A stretch of DNA of 64,000 nt, taken from assembly GCA_018815325.1 (NCBI GenBank), contig JAHIYE010000003.1, positions 62,001-126,000 on the forward strand. The letters are read 5' to 3'. Positions 1 through 7,951 of this stretch are shown here, piece by piece; positions within the stretch are counted from its first letter, which is position 1, and every line of letters starts with the position of its first letter. The notes under the pieces are model-generated. The model did not search any database. It saw only the letters and a list, made by a program, of their open reading frames with translations, and had not been told where the DNA came from. The DNA is from Gammaproteobacteria bacterium. Its GTDB lineage: Bacteria; Pseudomonadota; Gammaproteobacteria; Burkholderiales; Burkholderiaceae_C. The translations under genes were made by a program, and so were the position numbers.

Positions 1-956
1 CGCATCACCATCTTCTCGCCAAACGCCGTGGGCAGGGTCGAGATACGCATCTCGACCTCATCACCACGCGGGTTGCGCGTCTTGATGCGACCATCTTGCG
101 GGCGGCGTTTTTCCACCACATCCATGCGACCCAGCAGTTTGATGCGCGCCGTCATGGCGTTGAGCACGCCCATGGGCATCTGGTAAACCGGGTGCAGCAC
201 GCCATCAATCCGGAAACGGATCACGCCCTGCTCACGGCGTGGCTCCAGATGGATATCGCTGGCGCGCTGGTCGAAGGCGTATTGCCACAGCCAGTCCACC
301 ACCTGCACCACGCCCTGGTCGTTGGCATCAAGCTGCTTGTTCGTCTTGCCCAACTCCACCAGTTGCTCGAAGCTCGCGCCACCGCTGTTGCCGCCAGCCT
401 TCTGGGCGGCGCGCACGGATTTGGCCAATGAGTAAAACTCTGCGGTAAATCGGTGAATCTCCTGCGGACTGGCCAGCACGCGGCGCACGGTGCGGCGCGA
501 CTGGCGCTCCACCTCGCTCACCCAGTCCGTCAGGAAGGGCTCCGCTGTTGCCACCACCACCTCGCTTCCGGTCACCTGCACAGTCAGTACGCGGTGCCGT
601 TCGGCATAAGCCGCGCTCATCGCATCGGCCACCTTGCCCACATCGACCTTGAGCGGATCAATGCGGAAATAGTCCAGTCCGACGCGTGCGGCCAGCCACT
701 GCGTCAGCGTCTCGATATCCAGCGGCTTGTTGTCGCTGGCACGCAGCATGGAGACGCTGGCCAGTCGCACCAGGGGATGTTGCACGCTCTCGGCCTGGGA
801 ACAGCGGGCAATGGTGCGCTTGGACTCGTCTGCCGAAATCACGCCATCCGCATGAAGCCACTCCACCAGGCGTCGCCAGTCCAGTGGACCGGCAGGTGGC
901 TGCGGTGCAGCAGTGGCGACGGGAGATTTGGTGGTGGTTTTCAAGACAACACTCAT
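1..956 (-). CDS. GspE/PilB-family secretion ATPase (3' part beyond window)
   Basis: The reverse strand is open from an ATG at 956 to the window edge, so only the N-terminal part (about 318 residues) is present. The distal part reads SDIHLEPR, then FRIDGVLH and GRMDVVEKRRPQDGRIK, the hallmark N2/linker segment of type II secretion/type IV pilus assembly ATPases (T2SSE family). The first 150 residues form an N1-like domain. The Walker A and B boxes would lie outside the window. Such hexameric ATPases act at the inner membrane to power pseudopilus or pilus assembly. The start codon overlaps the stop of the spermidine-synthase-like gene (ATGA), so the two are translationally coupled. I cannot tell GspE from PilB or an orphan homologue without the rest of the operon. 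Confidence 0.85.
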   Translation of the reverse strand, partial: MSVVLKTTTKSPVATAAPQPPAGPLDWRRLVEWLHADGVISADESKRTIARCSQAESVQHPLVRLASVSMLRASDNKPLDIETLTQWLAARVGLDYFRIDPLKVDVGKVADAMSAAYAERHRVLTVQVTGSEVVVATAEPFLTDWVSEVERQSRRTVRRVLASPQEIHRFTAEFYSLAKSVRAAQKAGGNSGGASFEQLVELGKTNKQLDANDQGVVQVVDWLWQYAFDQRASDIHLEPRREQGVIRFRIDGVLHPVYQMPMGVLNAMTARIKLLGRMDVVEKRRPQDGRIKTRNPRGDEVEMRISTLPTAFGEKMVM

Positions 957-1708
957 GGGTTCACGGGTTTAAACACACGCACCCACTGGGCAGCAGGCAG
1001 ACCCCATTGAGTCTGGATGATTTCGGCGCGTGCGGCAAGCACGGCACGCTTCGGACGGCTCGGTGTGCGTTGCGCCAGTACCACCGTGTTGCCCTCACGC
1101 GTCGGCTTGAAGGCCCAGACGGCCTCTGCGCCGAAGGCCGCCGTGATCTTCTCCAGACTGCGCGCATAACTCGAGGCACGCCCGAACAGATTGACCGTCA
1201 TGCAGCCATCCTCCGTCAGCAGCCGTCGACAGTCCGTGTAGAAGTCTTCGCTGTCGAGCACGGGCGCAGCCGCCTCATGGTCGTACAGGTCCACCTGCAG
1301 CGCATCCACCGTACCAAACCATTTGGGATTGCGGATTTCCTCGGCCGCATCCGCGATGATGACCTGCATGCGCGAGTTGTCCGCCGCCAGCTTGAACCAG
1401 CCGCGGCAGGCATGCAGCACCTGGGGGTTGAGTTCGATGGCCGTGGTCTTCATGCGCAGCACCTTGTGGCAATGCTTGGTCAGCGAGCCAGCACCAAGGC
1501 CGAGTTGCATGGCCTGGCGCTTTGTCACCGAGGCAGGCTCCACGAACAGCAGCCAGGCCATCATGCGCTGGATATAGGTATGCACCAGCACGGTGGGCGC
1601 ATCCATCAGCATGGAGCCCTGGATCCATTCCGTGCCGAGATGCAGATGACGGATCGGGCCCTCGTCAGAGAAGTTGACTTCAGGCAGTGTGAGTTGATGT
1701 TTTTTCAA
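953..1708 (-). CDS. Spermidine synthase-like methyltransferase-fold protein
   Basis: The product has the spermidine synthase/Rossmann fold signature: a glycine-rich LGLGAGSLTKH nucleotide-binding loop, TAIELNP after strand 2, and ALQVDLYDHEA at the acidic strand 4 region. It is about 251 residues, shorter than classical SpeE, as in the orphan SpeE-like proteins of proteobacteria that need not make polyamines. The frame is open upstream to 1819, but that part is arginine- and glycine-rich shadow sequence. I prefer a TTG start at 1708 (LKKHQLTLPEVNF), with GAGGA 13 nt upstream; the exact start is uncertain. It overlaps the GspE/PilB-type ATPase by 4 nt. The substrate is unknown. Confidence 0.75.
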   Translation of the reverse strand: MKKHQLTLPEVNFSDEGPIRHLHLGTEWIQGSMLMDAPTVLVHTYIQRMMAWLLFVEPASVTKRQAMQLGLGAGSLTKHCHKVLRMKTTAIELNPQVLHACRGWFKLAADNSRMQVIIADAAEEIRNPKWFGTVDALQVDLYDHEAAAPVLDSEDFYTDCRRLLTEDGCMTVNLFGRASSYARSLEKITAAFGAEAVWAFKPTREGNTVVLAQRTPSRPKRAVLAARAEIIQTQWGLPAAQWVRVFKPVNP

Positions 1709-1755
1709 GATCGGGCCATTATCCTCATGCGGGGGTGTGAGCCTGCAACATCTGT

Positions 1756-2274
1756 TTACACGAGCCCCGCCGCCGCAACCACCTCGCGCCAGGCCGCCAG
1801 CTTGCGCTCGAAACTCCAACTCGCATTGGCCGGGCTGGTGGAGGGCAGCCTGTATACCGGCAAACCCAGTACCTCGCTGTACTTGGCGTGCTTGAAACTC
1901 TCGCCGCCGTTATGAGCAATTACACGCAGATGCGCACAGCGGCGCGCCAGGCCGGTGAAATCGTTGGCCACAGGCTTGCGTATCGCCGTGTCCAGACTGC
2001 CCTCGCGTTCGCACGAGGCATAGACATCCCACACGCCAAGGCCTTTATCGAGCAGCCATTTGCTACGGATTTCATAGCTGTCAGCGCTTATATCCAGAGG
2101 GCTGGATGGCCAAATTGCCTTGAGAATTCTCCAGAACTGGTTTTGCGGGTGGGCATAGTACTGCTGCAGCGCCAGTGAGGCACGGCTGGGGAAACTGCCC
2201 AGCACCAACAGCGCGGTGTTGTCGGCCACCAGCGGCGGCAGACCGTGCAGACGAATCGGCTGGGCGGCCGCCAC
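1756..2274 (-). CDS. DNA-deoxyinosine/uracil glycosylase (UDG superfamily)
   Basis: A 172-residue protein that begins its conserved core with LVLGSFPSRASL, followed by YYAHPQNQFWRIL and, near the C-terminus, LPSTSPANAS. These match the family of hypoxanthine/uracil DNA glycosylases (HDG, Mug-like), which excise deaminated bases in base excision repair. The GTG start at 2274 sits 2 nt after the tatD stop codon, so the gene is the second in a tatD-glycosylase operon. The frame stays open far upstream, but that region lies inside tatD and is a shadow. Exact substrate preference (inosine versus uracil) is inferred from family only. Confidence 0.85.
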   Translation of the reverse strand: MAAAQPIRLHGLPPLVADNTALLVLGSFPSRASLALQQYYAHPQNQFWRILKAIWPSSPLDISADSYEIRSKWLLDKGLGVWDVYASCEREGSLDTAIRKPVANDFTGLARRCAHLRVIAHNGGESFKHAKYSEVLGLPVYRLPSTSPANASWSFERKLAAWREVVAAAGLV

Positions 2275-2276
2275 GC

Positions 2277-3137
2277 TCAGGCGGCCTCCAGCAGCGCCTG
2301 CAGACGGGGCAGCGCCGCCATCGCATTGCGCGTGGTGGCGGCGGCCAGCTCGTCGGTCGATATGCCCCGCAGTCCGGCGATCACCGCACCAATGCGCGGC
2401 AACTCGGCGGGTGAGTTGGGCACCTGCTTCACGCCAGCCTCGCGCTCGGCGGCGGTCGTGTAGAGCCAGTGCGGCGGCATATCGGGGGCATCGGTCTCCA
2501 ACACGATGGCCTCCAGCGGCAGCGTGCTCACGAGGCGACGCAGCTGCAGGGCGCGTTCGTAGGTCACTGCACCGCCAAAGCCGAGCTTGAAGCCCAGCGC
2601 AATGAAAGCCCGGGCCTGCTGCTCGCTGCCGTTGAAGGCATGGGCAATGCCGTGCCAGCCACCGGCCGGCATGAACTCGCGCAAGCCCTTGAGCAAGGGG
2701 TCGGCCGAGCGCCGCACATGCAGGATCACCGGCAGGCCATGCTGGCGTGCCAGCCTGAGCTGCTCGCGGTAAAACCTTTCCTGGCGCTCGCGCAGGGGGC
2801 TGGCGCACAGCTCGGGCACGAAATAATCCAGCCCGATCTCGCCCACCGCCACCAGGCGCGGATCGTCCCGGTAGCGCTGCAGTTGCGCGTCGAGCCTCGC
2901 CAGATCGTCTTCCTGCGCCTGCCGCACATACATGGGGTGAATGCCCAGCGCATAGCTATCCCCGCCCGCATGGGCGAGCCGGCGCACGGCCTCGAAGTTG
3001 GCCAGCGCTACCGCCGGCAACACACAGTGCCGCACCTGCAAGGCAGCGGCCTGTTCGCGTACCGTCTGGTGACCAGGGGCAAACTCCGCCGCATCCAGGT
3101 GGCAATGGGTGTCTATCCAGCTTGTCATGCCTGCCAT
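2277..3137 (-). CDS. tatD: TatD-family metal-dependent deoxyribonuclease
   Basis: TIM-barrel amidohydrolase-like nuclease of about 286 residues. Metal-ligand motifs appear in order: DTHCHLD near residue 9, VGEIGLDY near 97, VILHVR near 137, GIAHAFNGS near 167 and LETDAPDMPP near 215. This is the standard pattern for TatD, a 3'-5' exonuclease/deoxyribonuclease linked to DNA repair and nucleic acid turnover. Start codons at 3137 and 3128 (MTSWIDTH) are both possible. It leads the DNA glycosylase gene with a 2-nt gap, giving a small DNA-maintenance operon. Confidence 0.93.
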   Translation of the reverse strand: MAGMTSWIDTHCHLDAAEFAPGHQTVREQAAALQVRHCVLPAVALANFEAVRRLAHAGGDSYALGIHPMYVRQAQEDDLARLDAQLQRYRDDPRLVAVGEIGLDYFVPELCASPLRERQERFYREQLRLARQHGLPVILHVRRSADPLLKGLREFMPAGGWHGIAHAFNGSEQQARAFIALGFKLGFGGAVTYERALQLRRLVSTLPLEAIVLETDAPDMPPHWLYTTAAEREAGVKQVPNSPAELPRIGAVIAGLRGISTDELAAATTRNAMAALPRLQALLEAA

Positions 3138-3242
3138 GATGCCCGATTTGCCTTACCTGTCTGCGGTTCGCGCTGATGCAAAGTTCAGCGAACCGTGATA
3201 CCTTTGTCACCAGGAATTCAGCCAGCCGGCTGAACCAAGCCC

Positions 3243-4166
3243 ATGGGTGAACGGATGCGCAAACCTGCCCTCTACAGCTCAAGCACCTCGGACAGGTCTG
3301 CCGTGCCCTTCGCTGCGCCTGCAGCCGCGCCACCGCAAGCACCCGCCGCGACCACCCCGCTACGCCAGCGCCTGCCAGCATTTGCCACCGATCTGCGCCT
3401 GCTGTGGCTGGCCATCGGTGCGCTCACCCTGCTCGTGCTGTTCACCCTCAGTTTTTCCTCCGCCCCCGGTGCCCGCAAGCTTACGCAGGAAGACATTGAC
3501 GCTGCCGTGCTAAAGACCCTGGAAACTGCAGTGCTTCCTTCGCCGGCCACGCGGGCCTATGACACCATCCTGCCCTCCGTGGTGCGCGTGGTCGGCTACG
3601 TGACCGACAAGAAGACCAACAAAGAAATCGAGTATGGCGTGGGCACAGGGGTGGTCATCGTGGACACCGGCGTCATCCTGACCAACCTGCACGTGGTTCG
3701 GGGAGCCCAGCACATCAAGGTGACTTTTGCCGACGGACTGGAGTCCAGCGCCTGGGTCCGGGGCGCACAGCCTGAAAACGACCTGGCCGTGTTGCAGGCC
3801 CACAAGATTCCGGACGACCTGCAGGCTGCCACCATGCGCTCCACGGCCGATCTCGCCACCGGCGACCAGGTGCTCGCGGTTGGTTTCCCCTTCGGCATCG
3901 GACCGTCGGCGTCCACCGGCATCGTGTCGGGCCTCAAGCGCTCGTTCCGCTCACCCGAAGGCAAGCAGGAGATGAGCAACCTGATCCAGTTCGACGCGGC
4001 GGCCAACCCCGGCAACTCGGGCGGCCCGCTGGTCACCATGGACGGCGAGGTGGTGGGCATCGTCACCGCCATCCTGAACCCCACCGAAGCACGCACCTTC
4101 ATCGGCATCGGGTTTGCCGTGCCGATCGAGAACGCAGCCACGGCCATCGGCATGCCTCCTTTCTGA
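3243..4166 (+). CDS. Membrane-anchored S1C (trypsin-like) serine protease without PDZ
   Basis: The 307-residue product has a proline/alanine-rich cytoplasmic N-terminus, one transmembrane helix at about residues 55-73 (LLWLAIGALTLLVLFTL) and a trypsin-like domain. The triad is visible: His in NLHVV (about 150), Asp in ENDLAVL (about 180) and Ser in GNSGGPL (about 259). It ends right after the protease domain, so the PDZ domains of DegP/DegS are absent. It probably cuts periplasmic or membrane proteins. A second ATG at 3255 is possible. The next gene (MoxR) starts 21 nt downstream, so it likely leads the MoxR-DUF58-VWA operon. Confidence 0.9.
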   Translation: MGERMRKPALYSSSTSDRSAVPFAAPAAAPPQAPAATTPLRQRLPAFATDLRLLWLAIGALTLLVLFTLSFSSAPGARKLTQEDIDAAVLKTLETAVLPSPATRAYDTILPSVVRVVGYVTDKKTNKEIEYGVGTGVVIVDTGVILTNLHVVRGAQHIKVTFADGLESSAWVRGAQPENDLAVLQAHKIPDDLQAATMRSTADLATGDQVLAVGFPFGIGPSASTGIVSGLKRSFRSPEGKQEMSNLIQFDAAANPGNSGGPLVTMDGEVVGIVTAILNPTEARTFIGIGFAVPIENAATAIGMPPF

Positions 4167-4187
4167 TCCTTTTTGAAAGACCTTCGC

Positions 4188-5201
4188 ATGGACAGCACCA
4201 CCTCTTCCAGCTCCAACTCCGACACCGCCGAACTCATGGAACAAATCCTCTACGAGGTCAAGCGCGTGGTGGTCGGGCAGGACCGCTTTCTGGAGCGCGT
4301 CATGGTCGCCATGCTCGCGCAAGGTCATCTGCTGGTGGAGGGCGTGCCCGGTCTGGCCAAGACATTGACCATCAAGACACTCGCCAACACGGTGCAGGGC
4401 AGCTTCAAGCGCATCCAGTTCACGCCTGATCTCGTGCCGGCTGACCTCGTGGGCACACGCATCTACAACCAGAAGACTGGTGACTTCAGCACCGCGCTCG
4501 GCCCCGTGTTTACCAACCTGCTGCTGGCCGATGAGATCAACCGCGCACCGGCCAAGGTGCAGAGCGCGCTGCTGGAAGTCATGCAGGAGCGCCAGGTCAC
4601 GATTGCCGGCCAGACCCACTTTGTGCCCGAGCCTTTTCTTGTGATGGCGACGCAGAACCCGATCGAAACCGAAGGCACCTATCCCCTGCCCGAGGCTCAG
4701 GTAGACCGCTTCATGATGAAGGTGCTGGTGGACTACCCCACGGATGAGGAAGAGTTCGTGATCGTGCAGCGCGTGACCGGCCCGGCAGTCGCCGTACAGC
4801 CCGTGGCCACCACCGAACAACTCGCCGAGCTGCAGCGCGCGTGCCGCAAGATCTATGTGGACCCCTCGCTGATCCAGTATGCCGTGCGCCTGGTATCGGC
4901 CACACGCAAACCCGCAGAACACGGGCTCAAGGAGCTGGAACGCTTCATCACTTACGGTGCCAGCCCGCGCGCCACCATCAACCTCGTGGAGGGCGCGCGC
5001 GCGCTGGCCATGCTGCGGGGCCGCAGCTATGCACTGCCCGAGGACATGGTCGACCTGGTGCCCGATGTGCTGCGCCACCGGCTGGTGCTGTCTTATGAGG
5101 CGCTGGCCGAAGGGCTCAGCGCAGACTCGGTCGTTGCCAAGATCATGGCCAGGATTGCAGCCCCCCCCAAACCCCTGGAGCACGACAAGATCGCGGCCTG
5201 A
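4188..5201 (+). CDS. MoxR-family AAA+ ATPase
   Basis: The product (337 residues from ATG 4188) is a MoxR-type AAA+ ATPase: Walker A GVPGLAKT, Walker B LLLADEINRAP, sensor 1 MATQNPIE and the lid containing GASPRATINL. MoxR ATPases work as chaperones that mature VWA-domain partner complexes. A GAAAG ribosome site lies 8 nt before ATG 4188; a TTG at 4173 would add five residues. The DUF58 and VWA genes follow directly, which is the classical MoxR-DUF58-VWA arrangement. Confidence 0.95.
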   Translation: MDSTTSSSSNSDTAELMEQILYEVKRVVVGQDRFLERVMVAMLAQGHLLVEGVPGLAKTLTIKTLANTVQGSFKRIQFTPDLVPADLVGTRIYNQKTGDFSTALGPVFTNLLLADEINRAPAKVQSALLEVMQERQVTIAGQTHFVPEPFLVMATQNPIETEGTYPLPEAQVDRFMMKVLVDYPTDEEEFVIVQRVTGPAVAVQPVATTEQLAELQRACRKIYVDPSLIQYAVRLVSATRKPAEHGLKELERFITYGASPRATINLVEGARALAMLRGRSYALPEDMVDLVPDVLRHRLVLSYEALAEGLSADSVVAKIMARIAAPPKPLEHDKIAA

Positions 5202-5202
5202 G

Positions 5203-6276
5203 ATGTTCAGCTCGTTTTTCAAACGCTCCCCTCGCAGCGAGCCCGTCGCAGGCCTCGCTGTCGACGCTGCACCAACCACGGCCGAACCCGCACCGAAGGA
5301 ATCAGAGCCAGCCCACTCTGCCGAGCATGTACTGCGCCGGCTCGAGTGGACGGTCATTCGCCGGCTCGACGGCCTGCTGCAGGGCGACTACCGCACCCTG
5401 TTGCGCGGCACCGGGCTCGACCTGGCTGACCTGCGCGAGTACCAGCACCATGACGACGTGCGCCACATCGACTGGAACGTCACGGCCCGCATGCAGCAGC
5501 CCCATGTGCGGGTGTTCACCGAGGACCGTGAAATGTCCGCCTGGTTCCTGCTGGACCTGAGCGCCTCGATCGATTTCGGCTCCGGCCAGAACGCCAAGCG
5601 CAATGTCTCCACCGAATTTGTCGCCGTGCTGGCGCGCCTGCTCACGCGCCACGGCAACCGCGTGGGCGCCCTGCTCTACGGCAGCGGGGTGGAGTCTGTG
5701 ATCCCGGCCCGCAGCGGACGCCAGCATGTGCTGCAACTGCTGCACACGCTGCAGCAGCGCCCCGATGCCCACACGACAGCGCCCGACGCCGGCCCGACCC
5801 GGCTGGATGAGTTGCTGCAATCAGCCGCCCATGTGATCAAGCGCCGCTCCACCGTGTTCGTGGTGTCCGACTTCATCAGCGAACCTGGCTGGGAAAAACT
5901 GCTGGCCCTGCTGGCACGCCGCCACGAGGTAGTGGCCGTGCGCCTGCTGGACCCGCTGGAGCAGGAGCTGCCCGACCTCGGACTGATCACGCTGCGAGAT
6001 GCCGAAACCGGCGAACACGTGCTGGTGGACACGCACGACCCCGGCTTTCGCCAGCGCTTTGCGCAAATCGCCGCGCAGCGCGAAACCGAGTTGCGCATGG
6101 CGCTGGTCCGCGCGGGGGTGGACACGCTGGAGTTGCGCACCGACGATGATCTGGTGCAGTCCATCCTGCGTTTTACCGAACTGCGCAAGCGCCGCAGCCG
6201 CCTGTCAGCGGGCGGCGCGTTGCCGGCACACCTGAGCCTTGTTGTTTCGCCTCGTGTTCTGGAGACCAGCCCATGA
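5203..6276 (+). CDS. DUF58 domain protein of the MoxR operon
   Basis: Starts with ATG 5203, one base after the moxR stop codon, and encodes 357 residues. The sequence contains the DUF58 core: GDYRTLLRGTG, LREYQHHDDVRHIDWNVTAR near residue 85, then a VWA-like fold with FLLDLSASIDFGSG and VVSDFIS. DUF58 proteins accompany MoxR ATPases and are thought to be partners of the chaperoned complex. The first 45 residues are a low-complexity alanine/proline/glutamate-rich leader. The 3' end overlaps the following VWA gene by 4 nt, so the three genes form one translationally coupled unit. The reading frame also extends upstream into moxR, but that part is a shadow. Confidence 0.93.
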   Translation: MFSSFFKRSPRSEPVAGLAVDAAPTTAEPAPKESEPAHSAEHVLRRLEWTVIRRLDGLLQGDYRTLLRGTGLDLADLREYQHHDDVRHIDWNVTARMQQPHVRVFTEDREMSAWFLLDLSASIDFGSGQNAKRNVSTEFVAVLARLLTRHGNRVGALLYGSGVESVIPARSGRQHVLQLLHTLQQRPDAHTTAPDAGPTRLDELLQSAAHVIKRRSTVFVVSDFISEPGWEKLLALLARRHEVVAVRLLDPLEQELPDLGLITLRDAETGEHVLVDTHDPGFRQRFAQIAAQRETELRMALVRAGVDTLELRTDDDLVQSILRFTELRKRRSRLSAGGALPAHLSLVVSPRVLETSP

Positions 6277-7337
6277 GTTTCCCGCTGAACTTTCTCTGGC
6301 CGCAGTTTCTGTGGCTGTTGCTGGCGCTGCCGCTGTTGGTGGCCCTGTATGTGTGGCTGCTGCATCGCAAGAAGAAAATGGCCGTCCGCTATGCCAGCCT
6401 GTCCATCGTCAAGGAGGCCATGGGCCAGGGCCACACACTGCGCCGCCACATCCCGCCACTGCTCTTCATGCTGGCCATCGCGGCCATGCTGCTGGCCGCT
6501 GCGCGCCCCCTGGCGGTGATCTCCTTGCCGATCCAGCAGGAAACCATCATCCTGGCCATGGATGTCTCGGGCAGCATGCGCGCCACCGATGTGGAGCCCA
6601 ACCGGCTGGTGGCAGCGCAAAACGCAGCCAAGGCGTTTTTGCTGGACTTGCCGCGCCGGGTCAAGGTCGGCATCGTGGCCTTTGCCGGCTCGGCCCAGGT
6701 CGCCCAGCTGCCGACCGTGAACCGCGAGGACCTGAATTCGGCGATTGACCGCTTCCAGCTGCAACGTGGCACGGCCATCGGCAACGGCATCGTGCTGTCC
6801 ATGGCCACGCTGTTTCCGGATGCCGGCATCGACATCGCCTCGCTCACCTATGGGCGCGAGCGTCCGCGCGGCACGTCCATTGAGCAGAGCCAGAAAGAGG
6901 GCAAGGAAGGCCAGAAGGAATTCACGCCGATGGCACCGGGCTCCTATGGCTCGGCGGCCATCATTCTGCTCACCGACGGTCAGCGCACCACCGGCATTGA
7001 CTCACTGGAAGCCGCCAGGATTGCCGCTGACCGCGGTGTGCGCATCTACACGGTTGGCGTGGGCACGGTGGATGGCGAGACCATTGGCTTCGAAGGCTGG
7101 TCCATGCGCGTGCGGCTCGACGAGGAAACCCTCAAGGCCATTGCCAGCCGTACACAAGGCGAGTACTTTTATGCCGGCACGGCAGCCGACCTCAAGATGG
7201 TCTACGAAACCCTGAGCTCTCGCCTGATGGTCGAGAAAAAGGAAACTGAAATCTCGGCCCTGCTGGCCCTGCTGGCCGCTATCCTGGCCATGACCTCGGC
7301 GGGGCTGTCGATGCTCTGGTTCAACCGGATTCTGTAG
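6273..7337 (+). CDS. BatA-like VWA-domain membrane protein
   Basis: A 354-residue membrane protein with two N-terminal hydrophobic segments (about 7-28 and 60-80), a von Willebrand factor A domain with a complete MIDAS motif (MDVSGSM near residue 97; LLTDGQRTTG later), and a C-terminal helix (about 325-350). This is the BatA/YehP-like organisation, with the VWA domain facing the periplasm. It overlaps the DUF58 gene by 4 nt. Together with the protease and MoxR it suggests an envelope stress or complex-maturation module. No batB/batC/TPR gene follows, so the operon is the short version. Confidence 0.92.
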   Translation: MSFPLNFLWPQFLWLLLALPLLVALYVWLLHRKKKMAVRYASLSIVKEAMGQGHTLRRHIPPLLFMLAIAAMLLAAARPLAVISLPIQQETIILAMDVSGSMRATDVEPNRLVAAQNAAKAFLLDLPRRVKVGIVAFAGSAQVAQLPTVNREDLNSAIDRFQLQRGTAIGNGIVLSMATLFPDAGIDIASLTYGRERPRGTSIEQSQKEGKEGQKEFTPMAPGSYGSAAIILLTDGQRTTGIDSLEAARIAADRGVRIYTVGVGTVDGETIGFEGWSMRVRLDEETLKAIASRTQGEYFYAGTAADLKMVYETLSSRLMVEKKETEISALLALLAAILAMTSAGLSMLWFNRIL

Positions 7338-7488
7338 GCGGCGCGCGATGCTGGCGGGCTATTGCCTTGCCATCGCATGCTCAGGGTGTAGGCTTGGTAC
7401 CAGGCAGGCTGCCACCATGCATGTCGCATGCGCTTGTCACCCTGCCTGACCCGGTTCTGCTGACCTGCTTTTCGACCAAGGAGTGCTT

Positions 7489-7911
7489 ATGTCTGATTCC
7501 GTTACCGGTGGTTGTCTGTGTGGAAACATCCGTTACACCGTCTCCCAGCCCCTGCTCAACATCATTGCCTGCCATTGCACCCATTGCCAGCGCGCGTCGG
7601 GGGCCGGGGCCAGTCACAATGCGGCGATCGCCACCAGCGCAGTCACCTTCACCTCCGGGAAGCCCAAGGTATTTGCGGATACAGCACAGAGCGGCAATAC
7701 GCTTTACCGCCACTTCTGCGGTGATTGCGGCTCGCCCATCTACAGCCAGCGCGAAAAATCCCCCGGCATGATGACCCTCAAGGTCGGCACCCTGGATGAG
7801 TCTGACGATGCCAAGCTGGTCATGAACATCTGGACCAGCAGTGCGCGGCCGTGGATGCCGATCGACCCGACAACCGAGCAGTATCCCGAGAACCGGCCTG
7901 TCAAATCCTAG
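7489..7911 (+). CDS. GFA-family (glutathione-dependent formaldehyde-activating-like) zinc protein
   Basis: The 140-residue protein shows the zinc-ligand cysteines of the Mss4-like GFA family: GGCLCGNIRY, ACHCTHCQ and FCGDCGSP. The founding member, Gfa, was reported to condense formaldehyde with glutathione, but most family members have no assigned activity, so function is open. ATG 7489 is chosen because AAGGAG lies 5 nt upstream (7478-7483). It is monocistronic, between the VWA gene and a convergent serine hydrolase. Confidence 0.9.
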   Translation: MSDSVTGGCLCGNIRYTVSQPLLNIIACHCTHCQRASGAGASHNAAIATSAVTFTSGKPKVFADTAQSGNTLYRHFCGDCGSPIYSQREKSPGMMTLKVGTLDESDDAKLVMNIWTSSARPWMPIDPTTEQYPENRPVKS

Positions 7912-7951
7912 CGACCTTAAGCGCGTATTTCGCTTATGTCACTTATGTCGC

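Noticed and set aside
686-1915. 409-aa plus-strand ORF over the spermidine-synthase-like gene
   Set aside because: Histidine/arginine-rich shadow of GC-rich coding DNA; no family features or ribosome site.
3951-5357. 468-aa reverse ORF over the protease-MoxR genes
   Set aside because: Composition typical of an antisense shadow (His/Gly-rich); real genes on the other strand have clear motifs.
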